From assembly GCF_963665355.1 (NCBI RefSeq), contig NZ_OY762229.1, forward strand, positions 1,426,001-1,490,000: 64,000 bases of DNA, read 5' to 3'. Shown one piece after another: positions 15,928 to 23,958 of the stretch. Numbering within the stretch: the first letter of the stretch is position 1; the number at the start of each line of letters is the position of its first letter. The position numbers and the translations under genes are program-made. Source of the stretch: an uncultured Desulfobacter sp. (GTDB lineage: Bacteria; Desulfobacterota; Desulfobacteria; Desulfobacterales; Desulfobacteraceae). Under the pieces are notes generated by a model that was not told where the DNA came from, searched no databases, and saw only the letters and a program-made list of their open reading frames with translations.

Positions 15928-17916
15928 ATGCAAAAGAAGCTGATAGCAGTTATTTTTTTGGTAACGGGGCTGAGCGTACTGATGTTTTTCGGTATGGGGG
16001 GGAATCTGACCTCACAGGCTGCTGACAATTCCACAGCAAAGGTACAAAAAGCGGACATGACCCAGGAAGCTGCGGCATTGCGCACAATTAAAGCGGTTCC
16101 AGGCACCCCGGATGGAGTGCTGCTGATGCAGGTGCAGGCGCTTTTCGGCAAACTTCCCTCGACCATGCCCGGCAGTGAGAAAGACACTCCCTCCATGATT
16201 GCATTGGGGAAAAAACTCTATTTTGAGAAAAACATTTCGATTAACAAAACCCAATCCTGCAACTCCTGCCATCCTATTGACAACAAAGGTGCAGGCGCTG
16301 ACAATCTCAAGACAGGCAAAGGCGCGGAAGGAAAATTCGGCGACCGCAACGATCCACCAACCATGAATGCCGGTTTTCAGATTGCTCAGTTCTGGGACGG
16401 CCGCGCGGCCACTCTGGAAAATCAGGCCCAAGGTCCCCCACTCAATCCTATTGAAATGGGTATGCCCAATGCCGAAGCTGTGGCCGAACGGCTGAAAAGC
16501 ATAAAAAATTACCCCTCTGATTTCAAAAAAGCTTTTCCTGGCGAGAAAGACCCCGTGACTTTCGACAACTTTTCCAAGGCGGTTGCCGCCTTTGAACGAA
16601 CACTGATTACCCGTGGCAGATTGGATCGTTTCATGGACGGGGACAAACAGGCCCTCACCGGGCAGGAAATGGAAGGGATGCGCACCTTTATCAATGTCGG
16701 CTGTGTGCAGTGCCACAGCGGCCCCAACCTGGGTGGGATGACCTTCCAGAAAATGGGCGTGTTCCATAAATACACCAACGCCGAGGATACTGGACGATTT
16801 AAGGTCACCAACCTGGAAAGTGATAAATATGTCTTCAAGGTTCCCATGTTGCGCAATGTTACCCTTACCGCCCCCTATTTCCATGACGGCGAGGCAGGCA
16901 GTCTGGCAGAGGCAGTGGATCAGATGGGATACCTGCAGTTGGATAAGAAACTGAATGACGCAGAAATCAACAATACTCTCAGATTTTTGACCACCCTGGC
17001 CGATGCGGAGCGTACCACCGCGCCGCCAATAAAGGTAAAAGCATCTTCTACTGCCTGGGCAGCACCGGTAATGAAGGATCTTCCCTTGGGAGACGACGGT
17101 GATCTCATCCGTTACGGTGCATTGCTTTTGACCGATACATATTCGCAGCTCGGCGCTGGCGTAAAGGATGAAAAAATGCGTTTTTCGGGAAATACCCTGA
17201 ACTGCACGAGTTGCCACCAGGATAACGGCACCAAGCAGTTCGGCCTCCCCTGGATGGGGGTTAGCCAGATGTACCCTCAATACCGAGGCCGCGAAGACAA
17301 GGTGGCGGGGCTTGAGGAGCGGATTAACGGTTGTTTCGAGCGCAGCATGAACGGCAAGGCGATAGCGGTCGACAGCAGGGAGATGAAGGCAATGGTCGCC
17401 TATATAAACTGGTTGTCAAAAGATCTGTCCAAGGATGTTTATGGCCTGGCAACACCCAAATTCGAAGGTCCAAACCGCAAGGCCGATGTGAAAAAAGGCG
17501 AAGAGGTGTACAATCGGTTCTGCATGTCATGCCATGGCGAAAACGGGAACGGTTATCAGTCAATGTCGGCCGGAGATTCGGGCAGCTATGTCGCTCCGGC
17601 GTTGTGGGGAGAGAACAGCTATAACAACGGCGCGGGAATGAACCGGTTGCTGACCAACGCCGCGTTTGTTCACAGCAACATGCCACTGGGAACGGTGTGG
17701 AACCATCCGGCAATCATCAATGAAGACACCTACGATGTCGCCGCCTATCTCAGTTCCCAGGAGCGTCCGCAGATGGGCGGACTGGAGAAGGACTATCCGA
17801 AACTGGAGAAAAAAGCGCTGGACTGCCCGTATCCACCCTATGCTGATGATTTTTCACAGCAACAGCATCAGTACGGCCCATTTCAGCCAATAAAAAAGGC
17901 GCAGAAAAATAAATAA
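15928..17916 (+). CDS. Tetrahaem cytochrome c: peroxidase/MauG-like domain fused to TsdA-like dihaem domain
   Basis: Exported periplasmic cytochrome of 662 residues with a signal peptide (LIAVIFLVTGLSVLMFFGMG). Four CxxCH haem sites are visible: CNSCH at about 111, CVQCH at 259, CTSCH at 426 and CMSCH at 532. Residues about 55-355 match the dihaem peroxidase/MauG family (AQFWDGRAATLENQA, FERTLITRGRLDRFM, VPMLRNVTLTAPYFHDGE). Residues about 385-640 resemble thiosulfate dehydrogenase TsdA/SoxA-type dihaem proteins (YRGREDKVAGLEERINGCFE, EMKAMVAYINWLSKD). Peroxide reduction could thus take electrons from, or share a chain with, the second unit. Substrates of both halves are inferred. It is driven by a sigma-54 promoter with a dyad upstream. 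Confidence 0.85.
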   Translation: MQKKLIAVIFLVTGLSVLMFFGMGGNLTSQAADNSTAKVQKADMTQEAAALRTIKAVPGTPDGVLLMQVQALFGKLPSTMPGSEKDTPSMIALGKKLYFEKNISINKTQSCNSCHPIDNKGAGADNLKTGKGAEGKFGDRNDPPTMNAGFQIAQFWDGRAATLENQAQGPPLNPIEMGMPNAEAVAERLKSIKNYPSDFKKAFPGEKDPVTFDNFSKAVAAFERTLITRGRLDRFMDGDKQALTGQEMEGMRTFINVGCVQCHSGPNLGGMTFQKMGVFHKYTNAEDTGRFKVTNLESDKYVFKVPMLRNVTLTAPYFHDGEAGSLAEAVDQMGYLQLDKKLNDAEINNTLRFLTTLADAERTTAPPIKVKASSTAWAAPVMKDLPLGDDGDLIRYGALLLTDTYSQLGAGVKDEKMRFSGNTLNCTSCHQDNGTKQFGLPWMGVSQMYPQYRGREDKVAGLEERINGCFERSMNGKAIAVDSREMKAMVAYINWLSKDLSKDVYGLATPKFEGPNRKADVKKGEEVYNRFCMSCHGENGNGYQSMSAGDSGSYVAPALWGENSYNNGAGMNRLLTNAAFVHSNMPLGTVWNHPAIINEDTYDVAAYLSSQERPQMGGLEKDYPKLEKKALDCPYPPYADDFSQQQHQYGPFQPIKKAQKNK

Positions 17917-18002
17917 GGACCTCAGATGAAATAAATTGCAATGCAGGTGACAACAAATTAGCTGTCACAATCATCTGCCAGAAGAAAGGAGGTGAGATTA
18001 AT

Positions 18003-18155
18003 ATGCCAAATAAAGACGGAACTGGACCCAAAGGCCATGGACCGAAAGACGGACATGGGAAAGGAAAAGGTCAGGGCAAGGGTCAGAGCAAAGGAACTGG
18101 TCAAGGCGCAATGACTGGAGGGAAAGAAGGAATAGAAAAAACAAACAAAAAGTAA
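18003..18155 (+). CDS. Small Gly/Lys-rich protein (MPNKDGTGP type)
   Basis: 50 residues starting at an ATG behind AAAGGAGGTGAG, a very strong ribosome site. It begins MPNKDGTGPKGHGPKDGHGK and continues as a low-complexity Gly, Lys, Gln run. The opening resembles the short Gly-rich proteins of anaerobes that start M-P-x-x-D-G-T-G-P, but the Cys or Met ligands sometimes found there are missing. Basic and presumably disordered. It lies 87 bp after the cytochrome and before a terminator, so it may be cotranscribed. Confidence 0.6.
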   Translation: MPNKDGTGPKGHGPKDGHGKGKGQGKGQSKGTGQGAMTGGKEGIEKTNKK

Positions 18156-18208
18156 GCTGGCTTTGCGAACAAGAATTAAGCGTTTGCAAAAAAACCGCAT
18201 TAACCTAT

Positions 18209-18271
18209 ACCAAAAAGGCCGGCGTTAACATTTCTGTTGATCTTCATGTTTTGTGACACGGCCTTTTTGGT
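18209..18271 (+). terminator. Hairpin with perfect 13-bp stem
   Basis: ACCAAAAAGGCCG pairs exactly with CGGCCTTTTTGGT across a loop of about 37 bases. The stem's T-rich side gives an intrinsic-terminator shape for the cytochrome/small-protein unit. The long loop leaves some doubt. Confidence 0.6.
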
Positions 18272-18323
18272 TGGTTATGCAGGGTATTAAATCTGTTTTA
18301 TAAAAAAACAGGAGGAGCAAACC

Positions 18324-18552
18324 ATGACAAATCAAACATCATGCTTTTATCATCATTCTCCTTAGTGTTGCCCTGTTATCAGCCTTCATCAACAACACAC
18401 CGGTCGTGGTTATTTTCATCCCCATTGTGATGGCATTGAGTTGTGAATGTGATTTTTCTCAGTCAACGATGCTGATTCCATTATCCTACGTGTCAATCCT
18501 GGCCGTGGCTGGCGCTTTCCGGCTCGGGTACTATACAAAACCGATCAAATAA
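18324..18552 (+). pseudogene. Remnant of a DASS/SLC13-type anion transporter
   Basis: After a good ribosome site (AGGAGG) the ATG frame stops early, but one base out of frame a transporter segment is readable: LLSVALLSAFINNTPVVVIF, then LIPLSYVSIL. The INNTPVV motif and the following loop are typical of divalent-anion (sulfate, citrate) symporters with TrkA-C domains. Only about 65 residues remain. Confidence 0.75.
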
Positions 18553-18797
18553 AGTGTCCTGAACCATATTTGAGTTGACATTTTGTTCATTGCCTTTCTC
18601 AGAATGGTACAAAATCCCTCATCTGCCTGCACTATTTTCAGATCATCCACACAATCTGCGCCTGCCAGATTTAGCAGAACAAGAGACCGCGCAACCTGTG
18701 AATTGGACCAACCCTGGCCGTTATCTCTTGCTAAAATCAACCAAACGGCAGAAATCAAAATCTGAATGGGGATAGAGCTTCCAGGATGGGCTCTCAA
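18531..18797 (-). pseudogene. IS1380-family transposase fragment
   Basis: The readable part, GWSNSQVARSLVLLNLAG followed by DCVDDLKIVQADEGFCTILR, is the conserved N-terminal region of IS1380 transposases. Nothing of the DDE core is left. A likely end of the same element lies at 18811-18860. Confidence 0.7.
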
Positions 18798-18810
18798 AGT
18801 TACGACTCAC

Positions 18811-18860
18811 GAGAATGCTCCCATCACGTTTCATATGTCACGTCTTTTTTGAAAAAACTT
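18811..18860 (-). repeat. 50-bp repeat shared with 49049-49100 (IS end remnant)
   Basis: On the minus strand it reads AAGTTTTTTCAAAAAAGACG, then TGACATATGAAACGTGATGG and GAGCATT. The 49-kb copy is almost identical. Next to an IS1380 transposase fragment, the simplest reading is a terminal sequence of that IS left at both places. Confidence 0.6.
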
Positions 18861-18876
18861 ATCACTCTCGAGTCCT

Positions 18877-20016
18877 TTAAATAGACAAACGATCTTTTCT
18901 CCATTTTAGAGTGGATCTCAATCCTTCCTTTGCGACCATTGCGCCTTCGATTTCGTCGAAAAGTGCAAAATTCACGGCATTTATGAGATCAATATTTCTA
19001 TTCGTACCGTCCTTGAATGGATCTTGGTTTAGAACTTCCTGGTAAATAGATCGGAATTCATTCAGCCTGCGCTTTTTGAATATTTTCTGAAAAAAGCTTT
19101 TAGAGCGCTGGGAGAAACCTAATTTTTTGAGCCGCCTCATGATGTACGCAAGGGTTCTCGTTGTTGTTTTAAACCCGAATGTTTCTTCCAATACCGATTT
19201 AAGGGCCGGGGGCACCTGCAATGGGTCATCAAGGCCATTAATCGTTTCTTTTTCCTCCGATTCTGGTGGAATCGAAATCTTTATATTTCCTTTGGATTTC
19301 AGAGGCCTTGTCAAGCTATACGCCTCGACGTCCCGGCACAATTGCTCGGCCTGCATTGCGGCGGCCTGCAGATAGGCGCTCAGATTATAGAAACCTGTGT
19401 GGATATGTCCTGGAAGCGTATCTCCGATTCGACTGTAACGGTATCTGTATTTATGGTCAATTTCTCCCCAGGCCTCCTCAAGAATGGTCCGTAATTGCAA
19501 TTCAATCTGAATGCTTTTAAACGCTTGACCTACATCTGAATTCTCACCCAGTTTAACCTGGTAGTGAATTGAAGAGTAGCCGCTATATTGGAGACTGATA
19601 TCCTTTGGAACAGCCTTGCCAGGATCTATCGGCAAAACGAATGTTCTTTTATAATCGGGTTGTTGCAGGAACGTTAATATTTTTTCTTCCACTAAATATT
19701 CAAGATACGCCTCGACGTTCACAATGTCTGAAAGGCGGAGGCAAACAATCCGGATACCAATGATATCGCCAATCCTTTCCTTGAAATTTTTATGTGTGAT
19801 CGGCGCCAGATCAGATTCCGGGCTGAGATTTTCCTGGTCGATTTTTTCTATAAGTCTTGATGCATCTTTGATCCTGTATAAGATGGTATGAATGCTCTCC
19901 TTTGGGGCGGAAGGATCATCACTTAGCAGTCGGACAACATACTCGGCAAGTTTTTTGTACTTCTCTTTTTGCTTGAAAAAAGAGATCAGTAAATCGTCCC
20001 TTTGTTTTTTCCTCAA
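18877..20016 (-). CDS. RelA/SpoT synthetase-domain protein (no hydrolase domain)
   Basis: 379 residues, start TTG at 20016 (ATT and other weak options nearby). Residues about 65-220 form the (p)ppGpp-synthetase fold: RIGDIIGIRIVCLRLSDI, YSGYSSIHYQVKLG and IQIELQLRTILEEAWGEIDH, the last being the conserved ExQxRT...W.E.xH stretch. There is no HD hydrolase domain, TGS or ACT, but about 160 further residues, helical and basic, with KKLGFSQRSKSFFQKIFKKR. Short and long single-domain relatives include alarmone synthetases and toxic nucleotide or tRNA pyrophosphokinases. Which this is cannot be told by reading. It lies downstream of, and collinear with, the glycan operon. Confidence 0.8.
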   Translation of the reverse strand: MRKKQRDDLLISFFKQKEKYKKLAEYVVRLLSDDPSAPKESIHTILYRIKDASRLIEKIDQENLSPESDLAPITHKNFKERIGDIIGIRIVCLRLSDIVNVEAYLEYLVEEKILTFLQQPDYKRTFVLPIDPGKAVPKDISLQYSGYSSIHYQVKLGENSDVGQAFKSIQIELQLRTILEEAWGEIDHKYRYRYSRIGDTLPGHIHTGFYNLSAYLQAAAMQAEQLCRDVEAYSLTRPLKSKGNIKISIPPESEEKETINGLDDPLQVPPALKSVLEETFGFKTTTRTLAYIMRRLKKLGFSQRSKSFFQKIFKKRRLNEFRSIYQEVLNQDPFKDGTNRNIDLINAVNFALFDEIEGAMVAKEGLRSTLKWRKDRLSI

Positions 20017-20100
20017 TAATTAAATCCTTTTTGGGGCTTGTGTTATCATCATGGACCTTTTGTTTGCTGCTTTTTCAGCGGTCCCATGAGCGTTAAAACG

Positions 20101-21582
20101 TCAGGCCGTTACCCTGCGCATCGCATTGATCAGATGATTCACAGAAACCGTTGCGATGCCCGAATTAATATCTGACATGGCATAGGGTATGACCAGTTCA
20201 TTGCCATGGATGATTGAACCGCAGGAGTAGACCACGTTTGGAACATACCCCTCCCGCTCTTCTTCAGTGGGAGCCAAAAGTGGTTGTTCAAGCCGTGCAA
20301 TCACCTTGCGCGGATTTTCAAGATCAAGGAGCATTGCACCGATGCAGTACTGCCGCATGGGCCCGACACCATGGGTTAGAACGATCCAGCCTTTCTCGGT
20401 CTCTATGGGCGAACCGCAGTTGCCGATCTGGACAAATTCCCAGGGATACTCCGGCATCTGGATCATATGAGAGGTTCTCCAGAAGTGCAAGTGTTTTGAA
20501 AACATAATATGGTTGCTCTCACCATCCTGCCGGGACAGCATGGCAAATTGGCCCTTAATTTTCCGGGGGAACAGGGCCAGCCCTTTATCCTGTGCTGCTT
20601 TTCCGTTCACCATTGTAATTTTAAAACTGATAAAATCCTTTGTTTCGATCAGCTGGGGTAAAATGGTCACCCCGTTATAAGCCGTATAGGTTGCATAATA
20701 GGTTGATTCCCCATTATCGTCAAAAAACTGAACAAACCGCGCATCTTCTATCCCGCGGCTCTCATTTCTGGAAACCGGAAAAATGACCCGCTCGGATATG
20801 CGGTGATTTGAATGGAAATCCACCTCATAATTTGAATCCGAAAGCCAGTTGATGATTTCAAAGGTCCTGTTCTGTTTGGTTTTTGAAAAATGAGGGTGTT
20901 TATGAAGCCTGCCCATTTCCCTGTCCAGTTCTTCCTTGCTGAATTCTTCGGGAAGCGAATTGAGGACATGAGTGCAGATATCAGAATCCGCATTCATTTC
21001 CCTGAGCTTATGCTGAAAGAGCTTGCGCTTGTATAAGGGGTTTAACTTCAGATCCGGTGTTTCCACAAACTCACTGACCGGATCAAACCGGAAGGTGTTG
21101 TACCGGTTCAGCACACCGCTTCTGAAAACAATGGAGGAAATATGGCCTTCCCCGGTGGCCCTCAAACTCATGACAAACCGGAGGCTGCCTTCTTCAAGAT
21201 GACCTTGAATTGGATGCGGTACAATGGATGGATTGAAAAGTGCTGCGGATTCAATGGCATACTCCTTTGTAAAATACGCACCGATCAATGTCCTTTCCGT
21301 CTCACTCAACAAGGTACCTTTTTTAATATGGTGTTTTACCAGGCCAAAGTGCCGTTCAAAAATATGGGCAAGGTCTTCGTGGCGCCTGGAAAAATCATGT
21401 ATAATCTGTGTTAATACTGTGTTGCCCTCCTTTTGGGTCAGGCCGCGGATTCGTTGGATGATCGAGGCGATGCGCCTGGAATCAGCCGGGAGATGGGGCC
21501 TTGTAATGACACGGGAGGTATCCCCGACTATTTTATTGGGTTTTCTTGTGATTGTCAGTTTGCCATGGCGTTTTTTCAGCAT
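20101..21582 (-). CDS. GH130-family beta-mannoside phosphorylase-like protein B, copy 1
   Basis: 493 residues. The core (about 110-480) is a five-bladed propeller of the GH130 type that phosphorolyses or hydrolyses beta-mannosides. Visible blocks: FNPSIVPHP, RATGEGHISSIVFRSG, ESRGIEDARFVQF with the catalytic-type Asp, YATYTAYNG, QIGNCGSPIETEKGWIVLTHGVG and GYVPNVVYSCGSIIHGNELV. An extra N-terminal helical region of about 100 residues (FSRRHEDLAHIFERHF) is not in the classic enzymes. I start it at the ATG at 21582, where the product matches its intact paralogue at 34.1 kb. It overlaps the preceding gene by 50 bp. Confidence 0.85.
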   Translation of the reverse strand: MLKKRHGKLTITRKPNKIVGDTSRVITRPHLPADSRRIASIIQRIRGLTQKEGNTVLTQIIHDFSRRHEDLAHIFERHFGLVKHHIKKGTLLSETERTLIGAYFTKEYAIESAALFNPSIVPHPIQGHLEEGSLRFVMSLRATGEGHISSIVFRSGVLNRYNTFRFDPVSEFVETPDLKLNPLYKRKLFQHKLREMNADSDICTHVLNSLPEEFSKEELDREMGRLHKHPHFSKTKQNRTFEIINWLSDSNYEVDFHSNHRISERVIFPVSRNESRGIEDARFVQFFDDNGESTYYATYTAYNGVTILPQLIETKDFISFKITMVNGKAAQDKGLALFPRKIKGQFAMLSRQDGESNHIMFSKHLHFWRTSHMIQMPEYPWEFVQIGNCGSPIETEKGWIVLTHGVGPMRQYCIGAMLLDLENPRKVIARLEQPLLAPTEEEREGYVPNVVYSCGSIIHGNELVIPYAMSDINSGIATVSVNHLINAMRRVTA

Positions 21583-22552
21583 CGGTGTCTTTCCTCGATT
21601 CAGTTTGGGAAGATATGGGCGGACGGCTCGATTGACGACACAGGGAGACAAGATCACAGATCTTTGCCGTACCCATGCACATCACCGTATCCGCCCCCCC
21701 CCAGTAGAGTTTCACGGTCCCGTCATCTTCAGGTACAGCACCGCAGCTAAACACCACATTGGGGACATAGCCGGTCTGTTCCCAGACCTCTTCGGGCTGC
21801 AGAATCCATTGGTCAGACACCCCGATCACCCTGGAAGGGTCTGATAGATTATGAAGAGCCACCCCAAGCCGGTATACGGTTCCGGACATGGTTTTGAAAA
21901 CGCCGTGGTAGATATGAAGCCAGCCCTCATCGGTCTTAAAGGGCGGTGCGCCAGGGCCGATTTTCATCTCATCCCAGTGGTAGGATAAAGGCTTGATGAC
22001 AACCTGTGAGTCCCCCCAGTAAATCAGGTCCGGGGAATAGGAAATCCAGATGGACCAGGGAGAAATTTCCGAGTGGGGACGGTCCAGACGGACATACCTG
22101 CCATCAATTTTTTCAGGAAAGATCACCACGTTGCGCAGATCGGCCTGGGTGATCAGGGCAATCCGTTCAATTTTTTCAAAATCACAGGTGCGGGCCAGGG
22201 CAATGCGAACCCCGTGGCGGGAATAGGCACTGTAAGTGAGAAGGTATGCCCCCTCAACCGGGTTGATGCGCAGATCCTCGACCCCAAAGGCTTCGTATTC
22301 TGCAAAAAGTCCGCGGGATGCCGGCGTTAAAAAGGGTTCCGGTTTGACTTTGAAGGTAAACCCGTCCGGACTGTCCGCCCTTCCAATGACGGACCGTCCG
22401 TTTTTCAAATGGGACCGGAACAGCATGATATAGCGTTTTTTGTATTTGACCACCCCGGCATTGTGTACCGTTGCAACGGGATAGGGCACATCCTCCCGGG
22501 TCAGTATCGGGTTCTTGGGGTAACGGGTTACAATATCCTGTATACTATTCAT
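21533..22552 (-). CDS. GH130-family beta-mannoside phosphorylase-like protein A
   Basis: 339 residues, the normal length for GH130. Blocks: RYPKNPILTREDVPYPVATV (a typical first blade), NAGVVKYKKRYIMLFRS, AFGVEDLRINPVEGAYLLTY with the Asp used by the family, WGDSQVVIKP, KIGPGAPPFKTDEGWLHIYH and YVPNVVFSCGAVPEDDGTV. It starts at the ATG at 22552 after AAAGGACTCAA. The last 17 codons overlap the next gene. With protein B it probably forms a pair acting on a product of the neighbouring glycosyltransferases. A broken copy is at 33.8 kb. Confidence 0.88.
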   Translation of the reverse strand: MNSIQDIVTRYPKNPILTREDVPYPVATVHNAGVVKYKKRYIMLFRSHLKNGRSVIGRADSPDGFTFKVKPEPFLTPASRGLFAEYEAFGVEDLRINPVEGAYLLTYSAYSRHGVRIALARTCDFEKIERIALITQADLRNVVIFPEKIDGRYVRLDRPHSEISPWSIWISYSPDLIYWGDSQVVIKPLSYHWDEMKIGPGAPPFKTDEGWLHIYHGVFKTMSGTVYRLGVALHNLSDPSRVIGVSDQWILQPEEVWEQTGYVPNVVFSCGAVPEDDGTVKLYWGGADTVMCMGTAKICDLVSLCRQSSRPPISSQTESRKDTDAEKTPWQTDNHKKTQ

Positions 22553-22562
22553 TTGAGTCCTT

Positions 22563-23915
22563 TCAGAGCCGTCCGAAATCATCGGCCAGACGTTCAATAT
22601 CATCTTCGCCAAAATACTCGCCGGTCTGAATTTCCATAAAAATCAGATTGTCCCGGCCGCTGTTTTCAACTCTATGGATGGTTTTTCTCGGGATATCAAC
22701 GGATTGACCGGCAGTCATCGGGACGGTTTTATCGTCAAGGGTGAACAGGCCCTTACCACTGACGATATACCAGTGCTCATCGCGATACTGGTGACGCTGA
22801 AGGCTCAGGCGTTTTCCCGGATAAACCACTATCTTTTTATTCTTCACGGCATCCTCATCGGAAAGTATGGTATAAAATCCCCAGGGGCGGCAACCTTCAC
22901 CCATAGTCCTCTCCAGGATCCGCTCATACACCCGGATATATTTTTTAACCATGTTGTCGATGGTAAAGTGATCCAAGACAGTTCTGCGGCAGAATTCACG
23001 GTCAATATCCCTGATACGGTCCACCGCAGAGACGGCTTCATCTGTTCCGGAAACAAGAAATCCGTTTTTATTGTCCCGGATGAGTTCGGGCATACTGCCC
23101 CGGTTGTTTGCAATGACCGGCGTGCCGCAGGCCATGGCTTCGATAACGGAAAGACCAAAGGGCTCGTTGAAATTGATGGGGTGAAGCAGAGCATAGGCCT
23201 TACCCAAGAGGTCATTTCTCTTATCGGGTTCAACACTGCCAAGATAAACCACAGAGGCATCGTCAATGAAGGGCTGGACATAGTCCTTAAAATATGTGCA
23301 GTCCTGAATAATGCCTGCCATGATCAGCCTTCTGCCGCATGCCCGGGCGATGTCAATGGCCTCTTTGGCGCCTTTATCCGGATGGATGCGGCCGAAAAAG
23401 ACCAGATAGTCTTCCGGGTCCGCCTGAAAATCAAATTCGTTGATGTCGATGCCGTGGTGAATGGTGTCAATATAGTCAAGGTCCTCTGCCCGGTCAGCAT
23501 CACTGATGGAAACGTAAAAGGTTTTTTTATTGTATTTGCGGTACACCGGTAGAATTCCAGGCGATGAAAAACCGTGGATGGTGGTCACCACAGGGGTCTG
23601 GGTAAGGCCCGCATAGGTTAAGGGGAGAAAATCAAAGTTATTGTGAATAATATCAAACTGTTCTGCACGATCAAACAATTCAGAGATGTGAAGACATTCA
23701 CTTACTTTGGGAATGATGTCTGAATCCTCTTCATATCCCCGGGAGCAGACCGCATGCAGGGTGCTGCGCGTAATGGAATCTGCCGTGGCAAACAGCGTGA
23801 CGTCATGGCCCAGGCCCACCAGGGCTTCGGTTAAGAGGGAGGCCACTTTTTCCCAGGGGCCGTAGTGCCGCGGCGGGGTGCGCCAGGCAATAGGGGACAG
23901 CATGGCAATGCGCAT
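22563..23915 (-). CDS. GT4 glycosyltransferase fused to a C-terminal cupin
   Basis: 450 residues. Residues 1-330 are a GT-B glycosyltransferase: PPRHYGPWEKVASLLTEALV at the acceptor side, FFGRIHPDKGAKEAID and FGLSVIEAMACGTPVIANNR, the family-4 donor motif. Residues about 345-450 are a cupin like the type II mannose-6-phosphate isomerase/GDP-mannose pyrophosphorylase tail (VVYPGKRLSLQRHQYRDEHW, GQSVDIPRKTIHRVEN). A transferase with a built-in sugar-phosphate isomerase-like cupin is unusual, and hints that the donor is mannose-derived. The ATG at 23915 is chosen because the family begins MRIAMLSP. Confidence 0.85.
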   Translation of the reverse strand: MRIAMLSPIAWRTPPRHYGPWEKVASLLTEALVGLGHDVTLFATADSITRSTLHAVCSRGYEEDSDIIPKVSECLHISELFDRAEQFDIIHNNFDFLPLTYAGLTQTPVVTTIHGFSSPGILPVYRKYNKKTFYVSISDADRAEDLDYIDTIHHGIDINEFDFQADPEDYLVFFGRIHPDKGAKEAIDIARACGRRLIMAGIIQDCTYFKDYVQPFIDDASVVYLGSVEPDKRNDLLGKAYALLHPINFNEPFGLSVIEAMACGTPVIANNRGSMPELIRDNKNGFLVSGTDEAVSAVDRIRDIDREFCRRTVLDHFTIDNMVKKYIRVYERILERTMGEGCRPWGFYTILSDEDAVKNKKIVVYPGKRLSLQRHQYRDEHWYIVSGKGLFTLDDKTVPMTAGQSVDIPRKTIHRVENSGRDNLIFMEIQTGEYFGEDDIERLADDFGRL

Positions 23916-23958
23916 AAAATATTCCTTTCTCATGATCCCATTGATCAATTTCTATTGA

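Noticed and set aside
14586-17280. Long antisense ORFs, such as 422 codons opposite the cytochrome gene
   Set aside because: They have no motifs, no ribosome sites, and lie opposite well-identified genes.
22674-23552. 292-codon plus-strand ORF opposite the GT4-cupin gene
   Set aside because: It is a shadow frame; the minus strand encodes conserved domains over the whole stretch.
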